From contig NZ_FXAP01000004.1 in the NCBI RefSeq assembly GCF_900177615.1, positions 62,001 through 126,000 of the forward strand: a stretch of 64,000 nucleotides of DNA, written 5' to 3'. A program made the translations under genes and the position numbers. Below, in pieces: positions 17,371 to 26,280 of this stretch (positions are counted from its first letter, which is position 1; each line of letters begins with the position of its first letter). The stretch comes from Plantibacter flavus (GTDB lineage: Bacteria > Actinomycetota > Actinomycetes > Actinomycetales > Microbacteriaceae). Below the pieces are notes generated by a model. The model made no database searches. It was not told the origin of the DNA and saw only the letters and a program-made list of their open reading frames with translations.

Positions 17371-18152
17371 GCGTCCGCCCCGACCGTCTCGACGCGGACG
17401 CCGGTCGAGAGGAGGGCGTCGAGGGTCGGTTCGTCGACGCCGTGATGCACCACCGCCACGCCGAGACGGGCGGCCGGGACGGAGGTCGCGAGGCCGTCGG
17501 CGCCGAACGTCGCCGGGTCGCCCAGGAGGATCGCCGTGGAGGCGAGCTCGACCGCCGACGCGACGACCGCCGCCTCCTCCGGCGAGGCGTGGAGCAGTCG
17601 GCCGTCCGCGGAGACACCGAGCGCCTCGACGACCGCGACGTCGAGGCGGAGGCCGGCGAGCTGCTCGCGCGCCCAGGCGCCGGTGAGGACGCCACGCCCG
17701 TCCGCCGTCCCGCCGACGAGGTGGACGACGGCTGATTCCTCGGCAGCGGCCGCAGCCAGGGCGACCGGCACCGAACCGGTCACGATGACGGTCCCGGCGG
17801 TCGTCGCGAGGCCCGCGGCGAGCGCCTCGCAGGCGGATCCCGCGCCGAGGAAGACCGCTGAGCCCGGGTCGACCAGGGTCAGCGCCCGCGCGGCGAGCGC
17901 ACCGGACGCCCCGGAGTCCTGGCCCGGGTCGAGGTCGGTGCGCACCGCACCGCCGTGCGCGCGTCGGAGGCGTCCGTCGAGTTCGAGGACGCGGAGGTCG
18001 CGCCGGATCGTCTCCTCGGTCACGCCGAGGTCCACTGCGAGCACGCCGACCTCGACCCGCCCGTCCTGGTCGAGTCGGGTGAGGATCTCCCGACGCCGGT
18101 CGTCCACCGGACTGGACGTGGCCGTCCCGCGGCCGCCGACGGCGGCGCTCAT
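17367..18152 (-). CDS. DeoR/GlpR-family transcriptional regulator
   Basis: Repressor of 261 residues with an N-terminal DeoR winged helix (RRREILTRLDQDGRVEVGVL, then VTEETIRRDLRVLELDGRLRR) and a C-terminal phosphosugar-sensing DeoRC domain. The HGGA hinge is present. It lies inside the operon between FGGY kinase and PfkB, overlapping each by ATGA, so it is probably an auto-regulator of the cluster. The effector domain is more divergent than usual: the common NG--G phosphosugar loop is replaced by EALGVSADG. It is clearly different from the DeoR at 19871. Confidence 0.86.
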   Translation of the reverse strand: MSAAVGGRGTATSSPVDDRRREILTRLDQDGRVEVGVLAVDLGVTEETIRRDLRVLELDGRLRRAHGGAVRTDLDPGQDSGASGALAARALTLVDPGSAVFLGAGSACEALAAGLATTAGTVIVTGSVPVALAAAAAEESAVVHLVGGTADGRGVLTGAWAREQLAGLRLDVAVVEALGVSADGRLLHASPEEAAVVASAVELASTAILLGDPATFGADGLATSVPAARLGVAVVHHGVDEPTLDALLSTGVRVETVGADA

Positions 18153-19738
18153 CGTTCCACCCCGGCACGGTCGTCCCGTTCGGACGCCGGACCGTCGGGG
18201 CTCGACTCCTCGGCCCGCCGTCGCCACCAGGGGCCGATGGCCTCGACGAGCTCGTCGAACGCGGTTCCGACCCCGGCCCAGTACGCGGCCGAGGCGTCCG
18301 TCGGCAGGACGGCGGCTGCGTGCCGGACGACGTCGTGCTGGGCCTGTTCCACCGACGGCAGGAGTCCGGTGGCGACCCCGGCGACGATCGCGGCACCCAG
18401 GGCTCCGGCCTCCTCGGAGTCGACGACCGTCACGGGCGCTCGAAGCGCGTTGGCCACGAGCTGCACGTACAGCGGTGACCGAGCGAGGCCGCCGCCGAGG
18501 ACGATCGGCTCGTCCCACCGGAACCGTTCGCCGAGCGCCCGGGTGTGCCAGCGGTGCATGAGCACGATGCCCTCGAGGGCTCCGCGCAGCACGTGCGCCC
18601 GGGTGTGCCAGTCGCGGACCCCGGCGAGGGTGGCCGATGCTTCGGCGCCGAGCGGCGAGTCCGATTGGAAGGGCAGGACGAGCGGCACCGGCTCCTCCGG
18701 AGGGAGTGCTGCGGCCTCGGCGATCAGCGCGTCGCGGCCGGTGGCGTCGGTCACGCCCAGGAGCCGGAGCGTCCAGTCGAAGGAGGGTGATGCCGTCGCC
18801 GAGGTGGACATCGCGATCCGCAGGTCCGGGGTGATCGAGAGGCGGGACTGCCACCGCGGGTCCACGTCGGGCTGGGTGGTCGTCACACCGTTGGTGCTGA
18901 ACGAACCGGCCACGAGGGCGAGCCGCCCGGGGACGAGCGCTCCCATGCCGATCGACGAGGCCTGCACGTCGTGGAGTCCCGACACGACCGGTGTCCCGGC
19001 GACGAGGCCCGTGACCGCGGCGGCCTCCGGGAGCACCCGCCCGACGATCGTGCCGCTCGGGTTGATCGGCGGGAGCAGGCGGAGCAGTCCGGCGGGCAGG
19101 CCGTAGGCGTCGAGGACCTCGGCGCTCCAGGTGGCGGTCCCGACGTCCAGGAAGGAGGCGCAGGCGTCGGAGTAGTCGGTGGAGATCTCACCGGTGAGCC
19201 GCAGGCGGACCACGTCCTTGCAGAAGAGCATCGCGTCCGCCTGCTCGACGCGCTCCGGGTCGTGCCGGAGCAGCCAGCGGAGGAGGTTGCCGGCGGCACC
19301 CGGCGTCGGCAGCTGTCCGGAGCGTTCGAGCACCACGCGCAGCCGGTCTGGATCCGCCGCGAGTTCGGCGGCCTCGACGTGCGCCCGGGAGTCCATCGCC
19401 GTGATGGCCGGGCCGACCGGCGCTCCCGCGGCGGTCACGAGGTGCAGGCCGTCGCCGTGGCCGGTGATCCCGACGGCGGCGACCAGGGTCGGGTCGACAC
19501 CCGAGGTCGCCAGCACCTCCGACACCGCATCGGCGACCGCGGCCCACAGGGCGTCCTGCGACCGCTCGGCGTGTCGGGCGACCGGGCGGTCGACGGGGCT
19601 CGCGCGCCGAGCGACCGCGACCGGCAGCAACCGCTCGTCGTGCAGGACGGCCTTGACGGCGGTCTGCCCGACGTCGATCCCGAGCAGGAACCTCGACCCC
19701 GACTCGTGGGGTGCGCTGTGCGGCCCGTGCTCAGCCAT
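18149..19738 (-). CDS. FGGY-family carbohydrate kinase, first gene of the eight-gene operon
   Basis: Sugar kinase of 529 residues. LLGIDVGQTAVKAVLHDE is the phosphate-1 motif, GITGHGDGLHLV and AMDSRAHVEA are in domain I with the likely catalytic Asp, and GLHDVQASSIGMGAL, then VLGGGLARSPLYVQLVANAL, form domain II. The pattern resembles gluconate/erythritol/ribulose-type FGGY kinases; the substrate cannot be fixed. GGAAGG stands six bases before the ATG at 19738; the upstream ATG at 19762 is a weaker choice. The gene is divergent from a DeoR gene, 132 bases away, with a symmetric operator between. Confidence 0.84.
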   Translation of the reverse strand: MAEHGPHSAPHESGSRFLLGIDVGQTAVKAVLHDERLLPVAVARRASPVDRPVARHAERSQDALWAAVADAVSEVLATSGVDPTLVAAVGITGHGDGLHLVTAAGAPVGPAITAMDSRAHVEAAELAADPDRLRVVLERSGQLPTPGAAGNLLRWLLRHDPERVEQADAMLFCKDVVRLRLTGEISTDYSDACASFLDVGTATWSAEVLDAYGLPAGLLRLLPPINPSGTIVGRVLPEAAAVTGLVAGTPVVSGLHDVQASSIGMGALVPGRLALVAGSFSTNGVTTTQPDVDPRWQSRLSITPDLRIAMSTSATASPSFDWTLRLLGVTDATGRDALIAEAAALPPEEPVPLVLPFQSDSPLGAEASATLAGVRDWHTRAHVLRGALEGIVLMHRWHTRALGERFRWDEPIVLGGGLARSPLYVQLVANALRAPVTVVDSEEAGALGAAIVAGVATGLLPSVEQAQHDVVRHAAAVLPTDASAAYWAGVGTAFDELVEAIGPWWRRRAEESSPDGPASERDDRAGVER

Positions 19739-19810
19739 CGGCGGCCTTCCGTTCGTCGTCATCGTCGTCGTCGGGTGCGCCCGATCATGTTGATCTTCGC
19801 ACCGATCCCA

Positions 19811-19841
19811 CCGAATCGGAAGGGATATCGGACAGATTCGG
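19811..19841. promoter_or_regulatory. Candidate DeoR operator in the divergent kinase/DeoR promoter region
   Basis: The 132-base gap between the divergent starts at 19738 and 19871 is AT-richer than its surroundings. It contains an inverted repeat CCGAATC (19811-19817) and GATTCGG (19835-19841), with a TATCGGA-like element between. The location suits control of both operons by one of the two DeoR proteins. Binding is inferred from symmetry only. Confidence 0.45.
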
Positions 19842-19870
19842 ATACGCTGGCCGGACCGGACGGAGCAGTC

Positions 19871-20641
19871 ATGTACCCAGCAGAGCGTCACGCCGCGATC
19901 CTCGCGGGCGCCCGCGACGGCGACGGCGCCCTGTCGGTCGCCGAGCTGAGCAGCCGACTCGGCGTCACACCGGAGACCATCCGTCGCGACCTCGCCGTCC
20001 TCGAGCGACAGGGGCTCATCCGCCGCCACCACGGTGGCGCGGTCCTCGCCCGACGATCCGCGTTCGAGCCCAGCCTCCAACGACGCCGCGAGGGCGAGCG
20101 CATCGAGCGCGCCGCCGTCGCCCGCCTCGTCGTCGAGCAGCTCCCTGAGGAAGGGGTCGTCCTGCTCGACTCCGGTGCGATGACCCTCGAGGTCGCCGCA
20201 CTCCTCCCCCACGCCAGCCGACTCCTCGTCGTGACGAACAGCCTGCCGATCGTCGCTCTGCTCGGTGGCCGACCGCGACTCACCGTGCTCGCCCTGCCCG
20301 GGCGGGTCCGCGCCGTCACGCAAGCGACCCTCGGCGCGTGGACCGTCGAACGGTTGTCGGGACTCCACGCCGACGTCGCCGTCCTCGGCGCCAACGGGGT
20401 GGGCCTCGCCTCGGGGGCCACGACGACCCTGCCCGAGGAGGCCGAGGTGAAGCGGGCGATGCTCGGTATCTCCAGACGACGCATCCTCGCCGTCACCGCC
20501 ACGAAGTTCGCCACCACCTCGTTCCACCGGGCCGCGGGACTCGACGAGTTCGACCAGATCGTGACCGACGACGGGCTCGACCCGGACACCGTCGACGCGC
20601 TCGCCGAGAGCGGTCCCGAGCTGCTGTTGGCCACCACCTGA
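19871..20641 (+). CDS. DeoR/GlpR-family transcriptional regulator
   Basis: Canonical DeoR regulator of 256 residues: MYPAERHAAILAGARDG and LGVTPETIRRDLAVLERQGL form the winged helix, RRHHGGAVL is the hinge, and the sugar-phosphate domain has DSGAMTLEVAALL, LGANGVGLASGATTT and the conserved DEFDQIVTDDGL. It is likely co-transcribed with the class II aldolase gene 55 bases downstream and probably controls the divergent kinase operon. The ATG at 19871 is the only start that keeps the whole HTH. Confidence 0.9.
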   Translation: MYPAERHAAILAGARDGDGALSVAELSSRLGVTPETIRRDLAVLERQGLIRRHHGGAVLARRSAFEPSLQRRREGERIERAAVARLVVEQLPEEGVVLLDSGAMTLEVAALLPHASRLLVVTNSLPIVALLGGRPRLTVLALPGRVRAVTQATLGAWTVERLSGLHADVAVLGANGVGLASGATTTLPEEAEVKRAMLGISRRRILAVTATKFATTSFHRAAGLDEFDQIVTDDGLDPDTVDALAESGPELLLATT

Positions 20642-20696
20642 CCATCCCCACCGGCACCGGGTCGATCGTCCCGCGTGCACCCCGAGAGGAACCACC

Positions 20697-21515
20697 ATGA
20701 CGCTCGTCTCCACCGCCGCGCTCCTCGACGCGCAGCGCGCCGTGCTCGCCTTCAACGTCATCCAGCTCGAACACGGCGAGGCCATCCTCCGCGGCGCGGA
20801 GCTCGCGGGCCGCGGCGTCATCCTGCAGGTCTCCGAGAACGCGGCGAAGTACCACGGCGGCCTCGCGCCGATCGGGCTCGCGAGCCTGGAGCTCGCCCGC
20901 GAGGCCGGCACCGCGACCGCCGTGCACCTCGACCACGCCGAGGACGAGACGCTCGTCGAGGAGGCGGTGCGGCTCGGGTTCACCTCGGTCATGTTCGACG
21001 CGGCCACCCTCCCCGACGAGGAGAATCGCGAACGCACCGCAGCGGTCGCCCGCGCAGCTCAGGCGCAGGGCGTATGGGTCGAGGCCGAACTGGGGGCGAT
21101 CGGCGGGAAGGGCGGCGCACACACGCCCGGCGTCCGGACCGACCCCGGTGAAGCCGTCGCGTTCGTCGCCGGCACCGGCGTCGACGGCCTCGCGGTCGCG
21201 GTCGGCAGCTCGCACGCGATGACGTCGCGGAGCGCGACCCTCGACTTCGGCCTCATCCGGGAACTCGCTGCAGCCGTCCCCGTCCCGCTGGTCCTGCACG
21301 GTTCGAGCGGCGTGAGCGACGCGGACCTCGTGCGGGCGGTTGACGCGGGCATGCGCAAGATCAACATCTCGACCCATATCAACGGCGTCTTCACCCGAGC
21401 CGTCCGTGAGCGACTCGACGCGGACCCGTCACTCGTCGACCCGCGGAAGTACCTCGGCCCGGCGCGCGACGCCGTCGCCGCCGAGGTCGCCCGGCTCCTC
21501 ACCCTCGTCGCCTAG
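20697..21515 (+). CDS. Class II fructose/tagatose-bisphosphate aldolase family protein
   Basis: Zinc-dependent aldolase of 272 residues, similar to GatY/KbaY/FbaA. It shows the catalytic Asp and zinc His in AVHLDHAEDE (about residues 76-85), the EAELGAIGG segment, a second metal His in GSSHAMTS, a third in PLVLHGSSGVSD, and the phosphate loop GMRKINISTHIN. It would cleave a ketose-1,6-bisphosphate or 1-phosphate to dihydroxyacetone phosphate and an aldehyde. It follows a DeoR gene and is divergent from an operon encoding two suitable kinases, which makes a tagatose-like route credible. It is shorter than glycolytic FbaA (about 340 residues). Confidence 0.88.
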   Translation: MTLVSTAALLDAQRAVLAFNVIQLEHGEAILRGAELAGRGVILQVSENAAKYHGGLAPIGLASLELAREAGTATAVHLDHAEDETLVEEAVRLGFTSVMFDAATLPDEENRERTAAVARAAQAQGVWVEAELGAIGGKGGAHTPGVRTDPGEAVAFVAGTGVDGLAVAVGSSHAMTSRSATLDFGLIRELAAAVPVPLVLHGSSGVSDADLVRAVDAGMRKINISTHINGVFTRAVRERLDADPSLVDPRKYLGPARDAVAAEVARLLTLVA

Positions 21516-21554
21516 GACCGGTCGCCGACCCGACCGTCAGTCGATCGCGTGCGG

Positions 21555-21854
21555 TCACAACCAGTGGACGATGTCCGGGTCCAGGCAGACCCCGCCGAGG
21601 CCCTCGGTGGTGGTGACGCCGTCCGCGAACCGGATCACCACCGCCTGTCCCTCCATCCGCACGTACTCGGCCCGGAGCCCGAGTCGGAACGGGACGTCGG
21701 TCGACGCGGTGACCGCACGGCTCGCGCGTTCGGGGACCGTGATGATCAAGCGGTGGGCTCGCCCCGCTGCATCGACGACCTCGGCCTCGATCCGTCCCGG
21801 AGCATCGTCGGACAGCCGGCGCACCGCGGTCGCCGCGACGATCACCTGGGTCAT
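21555..21854 (-). CDS. Hypothetical protein of 99 residues
   Basis: A soluble, beta-rich-looking protein with no motif I recognise. It starts MTQVIVAATAVRRLSDDAPG and ends in DPDIVHWL. The composition and GC pattern are those of a true coding frame, it fills the gap after the aldolase, and it is convergent to that gene (39 bases between stops). No function can be proposed. Confidence 0.5.
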   Translation of the reverse strand: MTQVIVAATAVRRLSDDAPGRIEAEVVDAAGRAHRLIITVPERASRAVTASTDVPFRLGLRAEYVRMEGQAVVIRFADGVTTTEGLGGVCLDPDIVHWL

Positions 21855-21923
21855 GTCGCGATTCTCGCACCCCGTGGAGGGTGGCGTCGAGGCGGAGCGG
21901 ACCGGCTGGCCGTCGGGCCTGTC

Positions 21924-22012
21924 GCCCTTCGACAGGCTCAGGGACCGGGGCCGGGACCGGGCTCGCGCTTAGGGACCGGGTCTGGGCTCGCGCTCCAGGA
22001 CCGGGTCGGGCT
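21924..22012. repeat. Single palindromic element with degenerate GGGACCGGG repeats
   Basis: One copy of the CCCTTCGACAGGCTCAGGG element starts at 21924 and is followed by a run of degenerate GGGACCGGG(T/C)-type words. It lies between the hypothetical gene and the end of the ABC-transporter operon. It is the same element that forms the large clusters farther right, here as a lone copy. Confidence 0.75.
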
Positions 22013-22077
22013 CGGAGGGCTGCCGCCGGTCGCGCAGGGAACGGCGACGCCCGGGCAGAGATCCTCCCGGACGCAGC

Positions 22078-22114
22078 GCGACGGCGCCGGAGCTCGATGC
22101 TCCGACGCCGTCGC
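22078..22114 (-). terminator. Strong hairpin at the end of the sugar ABC-transporter operon
   Basis: A stem of 16 base pairs with one mismatch (GCGACGGCGCCGGAGC and GCTCCGACGCCGTCGC) and a five-base loop starts 30 bases past the substrate-binding-protein stop. There is no T-tract, so it would be an actinobacterial-type hairpin terminator or an mRNA 3'-end stabiliser. Confidence 0.6.
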
Positions 22115-22143
22115 GGTCTGGTGATGCAGTGTGGCCAGCAGGC

Positions 22144-23139
22144 CTAGCCGCACTTGGACTGGTAGACGGCATCCTTCGCGTCGCCGTCGACGTTGTCCTT
22201 CGTGATGATGGTGAAGCCCGTCTGGATCTTGGCCTCGACCTTGTCACCGTTCAGTGCGGCGATCGCCTGGGCGACACCGTCGGAACCGATGGTGGCCGGC
22301 TCCTGAGCGACGAGCGCCTGGACGGTGCCCTCCTTCAGCTGCTTGACCTGGGCGGGACCGGCGTCGAACCCGACGATGGTGACGGAGTCCGCCTTGCCGG
22401 CCTGCTTGACACCGGTCGCGGAGCCCTCAGCGGCGAACAGGTTCGCTGCGAAGATGCCCACGATGTCGGGGTCCTTCTGGAGCGCCGCAGTCACGATCTC
22501 AGCAGCCGTGGACGGCTCGTTGTGACTGTACTGGACGCCGAGGTCGGTGAACTTGTCATCGCCCTTCACCGCTTCCTGGAAGCCCTCGGCACGGGCGTCC
22601 GTGGTCGAGATGCCAGGGTCGACCGAGACCACGAGGACCTTGCCACCCTCCGGGTGCGCCTTCTTGATCGCGTCGAACGCCGCAGCGCCGCCGCCCTTGT
22701 TGTCGCTGGAGATCTGCGAGACCGCGAACGACGGGTCGTCGACGGTGGTGTCGACGAGGACGACCTTGATGCCCGCGTCGGCCGCAGCCTTCAGCGGGGC
22801 CTCCATGGCCTTCACATCGGTCGGGGCGACGAGGATCGCGTCCGGCTTCGAGGCGACGACCGAGTCGACGAGCGGCTTCTGCAGCGTCGGGTCGAACTTC
22901 TCCGGACCCTGGGTCGTGACCGTCGCACCGGCGTCCTTCGCCGCCGATTCGATACCGCACTGCATCGAGATGTAGAACTCGTCGCCTGCGACGCCCTGGA
23001 TGAACGCGATCTTGTAGCCGTCGGAACCTGCGCCTGCGCTGCTGCCGCCCGAGCTCGCGCCACCGGAACACCCGGTGAGCATGAGGCCTGCCGACGCGCC
23101 GAGCGCGAGGACTCCGAGAACTGACTTCTTCCACTTCAT
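22144..23139 (-). CDS. Sugar ABC transporter substrate-binding lipoprotein (RbsB/FrcB type)
   Basis: Extracellular sugar receptor of 331 residues anchored by lipid at the lipobox LTGC (Cys about 24), followed by a Gly/Ser-rich linker. The mature protein is of the periplasmic-binding-protein type I fold: KIAFIQGVAGDEFYISMQCG, a DAILVAPTDVKAME segment, VVLVDTTVDD and VTIVGFDAGPAQVKQLKEG are standard for ribose/fructose/xylose receptors. It is the last gene of the LacI, manA, ATPase, permease, receptor order; 72 bases separate it from the permease gene, and this gap holds a run of eight Gs. Confidence 0.9.
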   Translation of the reverse strand: MKWKKSVLGVLALGASAGLMLTGCSGGASSGGSSAGAGSDGYKIAFIQGVAGDEFYISMQCGIESAAKDAGATVTTQGPEKFDPTLQKPLVDSVVASKPDAILVAPTDVKAMEAPLKAAADAGIKVVLVDTTVDDPSFAVSQISSDNKGGGAAAFDAIKKAHPEGGKVLVVSVDPGISTTDARAEGFQEAVKGDDKFTDLGVQYSHNEPSTAAEIVTAALQKDPDIVGIFAANLFAAEGSATGVKQAGKADSVTIVGFDAGPAQVKQLKEGTVQALVAQEPATIGSDGVAQAIAALNGDKVEAKIQTGFTIITKDNVDGDAKDAVYQSKCG

Positions 23140-23211
23140 TGTGATTACCCGTTTCTCTTGAACTGCTGGACTACTGGGATGGTGCGGGGGGGGTGTTGAT
23201 CTGTGTAGGGG

Positions 23212-24297
23212 TTATTTCTTCTTCCTGCTGACGAGGGCTCGCCAGAAGCTCGTGGATCCACCGCGGGCTGCGGAGGAACGGCGGACCTGGTCGACGTAGA
23301 CGGCCAGGATGAGGACGGCGCCGACCGCGACCTGCTGCCAGAAGGGCTGCACGCCGGTGATGACGAAGCCGTTCTGGAGGACGGCGGGGATGAACAGACC
23401 GACGACGGTGCCGAAGATCGTCCCGTAGCCACCGAAGAGCGAGGTGCCACCGATGACGACCGCGGCGATGACGTTCAGGTTCGTCTGCGACTGACCGGCG
23501 ATCGCGGTGGTGCCGAACTGCGACAACGACAGGATGCCGGCGAGACCCGCGAGGCCACCCGAGATCGCGTAGATGCGGATGAGGTGACGGTCGACCTTCA
23601 CGCCGACGCGTCGTGCCGCCTCCTCGCTCGATCCGACCGCGTAGGTGTACAGGCCGAACTTCGTCTTGTGGAGGATGAGCGCACCGATGATGACGACGAC
23701 GAGCGCGATGACCGAGATGATCGGGACCGCGCCGAAGATGTTGCCGTACCCGATCGAGTCGGTGAGGACCGACGGCACCTCACGGATGTCGACACCGCCC
23801 GTGAGGATCTGGGCCAAGCCGAGCGCCATGCCGAGGCTACCGAGGGTGACGATCAGCGGCGGCACCTTCGCCTTGGAGATGAGGATGCCGTTGAACGTGC
23901 CCCAGAGGATGCCGACGCCGATCGAGACGATGATGCCGACGATCGCGGTCCCCCAGTCGTCGCCGCCCATGGCCCGCATCGTCGTCGCGGACACGACGCC
24001 CGAGAAGACGAGGACGGAGCCGATCGAGAGGTCGATGCCGGAGGTGATGATGACGTAGGTCATGCCGACGCCGAGCACCGCGAGGATCGAGGCGTTCTGC
24101 ACGACGAGCCGCAGGTTGGACAGCTGCGCGAAGGTGTCGGGTGCGATCGCGGAGAAGATGGCGATGACGACGAGGAGGACGATGAAGATCTGGAAGGCCT
24201 GGGCCTTGAAGAGCTTCCTGATCGGGGTCTCCCGATCCTTGGCCGTCTCGATGGCGGTCGTCTCCGGCCCCATCTCGGCCTGCTTCACCGCGCTCAT
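23212..24297 (-). CDS. Sugar ABC transporter permease (RbsC/FrcC type)
   Basis: Integral membrane component of 361 residues, about ten helices, with an acidic/basic cytoplasmic N-terminus. The transporter-signature region GIDLSIGSVLVFSGVV and the internal motif NLNVIAAVVIGGTSLFGGYG, close to the C-terminal third, are diagnostic for the branched-chain amino acid/ribose permease family. It forms the channel for the receptor encoded next to it. Its ATG overlaps the ATPase stop by four bases. The C-terminus carries a basic tail (ALVSRKKK). Confidence 0.92.
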   Translation of the reverse strand: MSAVKQAEMGPETTAIETAKDRETPIRKLFKAQAFQIFIVLLVVIAIFSAIAPDTFAQLSNLRLVVQNASILAVLGVGMTYVIITSGIDLSIGSVLVFSGVVSATTMRAMGGDDWGTAIVGIIVSIGVGILWGTFNGILISKAKVPPLIVTLGSLGMALGLAQILTGGVDIREVPSVLTDSIGYGNIFGAVPIISVIALVVVIIGALILHKTKFGLYTYAVGSSEEAARRVGVKVDRHLIRIYAISGGLAGLAGILSLSQFGTTAIAGQSQTNLNVIAAVVIGGTSLFGGYGTIFGTVVGLFIPAVLQNGFVITGVQPFWQQVAVGAVLILAVYVDQVRRSSAARGGSTSFWRALVSRKKK

Positions 24298-25055
24298 GCG
24301 ACGTTCCTCGTGCTGGCACCGGTCATGAGACCGACGAGTTCTTCCATGTTCGTGTCCTTCGTGTCGACCGTCGCCGCGCGGTGGCCGAGCCGCAGCACCT
24401 GCACGCGGTCGGACACCTCCATGACGTGCGGCATCGAGTGGCTGATGAAGACGACCGCGATGCCCTTGTCGCGCACCCGGCGGATCGTCTCGAGCACGTT
24501 CTTCGTCTGGCGGACGCCGAGGGCGGCCGTCGGTTCGTCGAGGAAGACGACCTTGTTGGCCCAGTGCACCGCGCGGGCGATGGCGATCGCCTGGCGCTGC
24601 CCACCGGACATCGCGCCCACCGGGTCGGTGAGCGAGCGGACGGTCGCGCCGAGTTCGTCGAAGGCGTGACGCGACTGCTTGCTCATCTCCTTGACGTTCA
24701 TGAGGCCGAGCAGCCCGCCGAGGCCGGGCCGCATGATCTCGCGGCCGAGGTAGACGTTCTGCACGGGGTCGAGGTGGGGCGCGAGGGCGAGGTCCTGGTA
24801 GACCGTCTCGATGCCGAGCGCACTCGACTGCATGGGCGAGGTGAGGGTGATCGGTTCGCCTTCGAACTTGATCACGCCGCTGTCGACCGCGAGGTTGCCG
24901 GAGAGGGCTTTGACCAGGGTGGACTTGCCCGCTCCGTTGTCGCCGATGAGGGCGGTGACCTCGCCGGGGTAGACCTCGAAGTCCGCTTCGTCGAGGGCGC
25001 GGACGTGCCCGAACTGCCGGGTGAGGCCTCTGGCCTCCAAGACGGGAGTCGTCAT
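24294..25055 (-). CDS. Single-domain sugar ABC transporter ATPase (FrcA type)
   Basis: ATPase of 253 residues with one nucleotide-binding domain: Walker A GDNGAGKST (about 40-48), signature MSGGQRQAIAIARA, Walker B KVVFLDEPTAALG and the switch His in VVFISHSMPHV. Most ribose-type transporters use a double-domain RbsA of about 500 residues, whereas the fructose/mannose/ribose importer FrcBCA uses a half-size FrcA. The segment DEPTAALG-RQTKNVLE supports the FrcA branch. The neighbours are mannose-6-P isomerase upstream and the permease downstream, with an ATGA overlap. Confidence 0.9.
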   Translation of the reverse strand: MTTPVLEARGLTRQFGHVRALDEADFEVYPGEVTALIGDNGAGKSTLVKALSGNLAVDSGVIKFEGEPITLTSPMQSSALGIETVYQDLALAPHLDPVQNVYLGREIMRPGLGGLLGLMNVKEMSKQSRHAFDELGATVRSLTDPVGAMSGGQRQAIAIARAVHWANKVVFLDEPTAALGVRQTKNVLETIRRVRDKGIAVVFISHSMPHVMEVSDRVQVLRLGHRAATVDTKDTNMEELVGLMTGASTRNVA

Positions 25056-25185
25056 GTCGTTCTCGTTCCTTTCCAGCCGGTCCCGGTGGACGGGTCCGGC
25101 GTGTGGTGGCTGTCGTACCGCCGTTCGGGGCGGTGGTGTGTGGTGAGCTGCTGCGTGATCGTGGGTCCTGCGTCGAGGGGTGGCG

Positions 25186-26280
25186 TCATCGGATGCCTCC
25201 CGATGCGAGGGTCGCCGGCCAGCCCGCACCGGGGCCGGCGGCGAGCACGGTGCCCGAGCCGCTGACGGTCCAGCGCCCGAACCCGGCCGGGACGGCGAAG
25301 ACCTCTCCGGCGGAGAACTCGACGGCCTCGGCGCCGGTCTCAGAGACCAGTGCGCCTGCGCCGGTGAGCGCGAGGGCCACCGAGAAGCCGGCGTCCACGG
25401 GTGCGCTGCCGTCGGTGCCGGGCGCCACGGCGAAGAGCTGGAAGTAGGGGTCGGCGTCCGCGGGCAACAACGACACCGGCGCGTCCGTCCGGGCGTCGAG
25501 GTCGTGCAGCACGACGAGGTGTTCGATCTCGGACTGCGGGAGTGCCTGCGTCGACACCGCGCCCATCACGGTCTCGAATCCGAGGCCGAGGTGGGACTCG
25601 TCGCGCGTCGAGGTCGTGACCGACCACTCGAGGAGGATGGAGAGGTCGGTCGGTTCCTGCACCTCCGCGAGGAAGATGCCGCCGTCGATCGCGTGCGCCG
25701 TGCCGGCCGGGACGAGGATGCCCATGCCACGCTGGACGACGATCCGGTTCATGTGCGACAGCATCCACTCGCTGTCCTGGGCGTCGCGACGGCGGTCGAG
25801 TTCGTCGGGGTCCACGTCCTCGCTCCATCCGAGGTGGACGGCCGAACCGGGCTCGGCGTCGAGGATGAACCAGGCCTCCGTCTTGCCGTAGGAGCAGTCG
25901 AGGTGGGAGGCGGCGAACGCCCGGTCCGGGTGGACGTGGACGGGGAGTCGCTGACGCGCGTCGAGCAGCTTGACGAGGATGCCCGTGTCGGCGGCGTCGG
26001 TGCCGTGGTCCGGTCCCGCTCCGGTCCACTGCGCAGGGTCGGCCGCGACGAGGTCGCGGAGGAGGACGCCGTCGACGGTGCGGGCGAGGCCGATGGCGCC
26101 GCCGGGCTCCTGGTCGGCGCGGCTCACGGTCGCCCCGAGCCACTCCTCCGGCTGGAACTCGCTCTGCTGCTCGATGCCGCGCAGGCTGGCGATGCGGTCA
26201 CCGCCGCGGTAGAAGTGCTCGATGAGGTTCGGCGCGAGTCGCGTCGGCTGGGCGAGCCTCGTGGGCTGGGTCGTGCTCAT
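25186..26280 (-). CDS. manA: Mannose-6-phosphate isomerase, class I
   Basis: Zinc-dependent cupin isomerase of 364 residues that interconverts mannose-6-phosphate and fructose-6-phosphate. Metal and active-site segments are visible: LPVHVHPDRAFA, the Glu in GKTEAWFILDA, and GILVPAGTAHAIDGGIFLAEVQEPTDLSILLEW with the third metal His. The ATG at 26280 overlaps the LacI stop by four bases, and the gene is followed by the ABC transporter genes, so incoming mannose is a probable substrate of the importer. Together with the mannitol-type dehydrogenase gene at 31733 this suggests channelling of several hexoses to fructose-6-phosphate. Confidence 0.88.
   Translation of the reverse strand: MSTTQPTRLAQPTRLAPNLIEHFYRGGDRIASLRGIEQQSEFQPEEWLGATVSRADQEPGGAIGLARTVDGVLLRDLVAADPAQWTGAGPDHGTDAADTGILVKLLDARQRLPVHVHPDRAFAASHLDCSYGKTEAWFILDAEPGSAVHLGWSEDVDPDELDRRRDAQDSEWMLSHMNRIVVQRGMGILVPAGTAHAIDGGIFLAEVQEPTDLSILLEWSVTTSTRDESHLGLGFETVMGAVSTQALPQSEIEHLVVLHDLDARTDAPVSLLPADADPYFQLFAVAPGTDGSAPVDAGFSVALALTGAGALVSETGAEAVEFSAGEVFAVPAGFGRWTVSGSGTVLAAGPGAGWPATLASGGIR

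Noticed and set aside
23186-23193. Run of eight Gs as a phase-variable switch
   Set aside because: It lies in the untranslated gap between permease and receptor genes with no promoter geometry; no evidence of variability.
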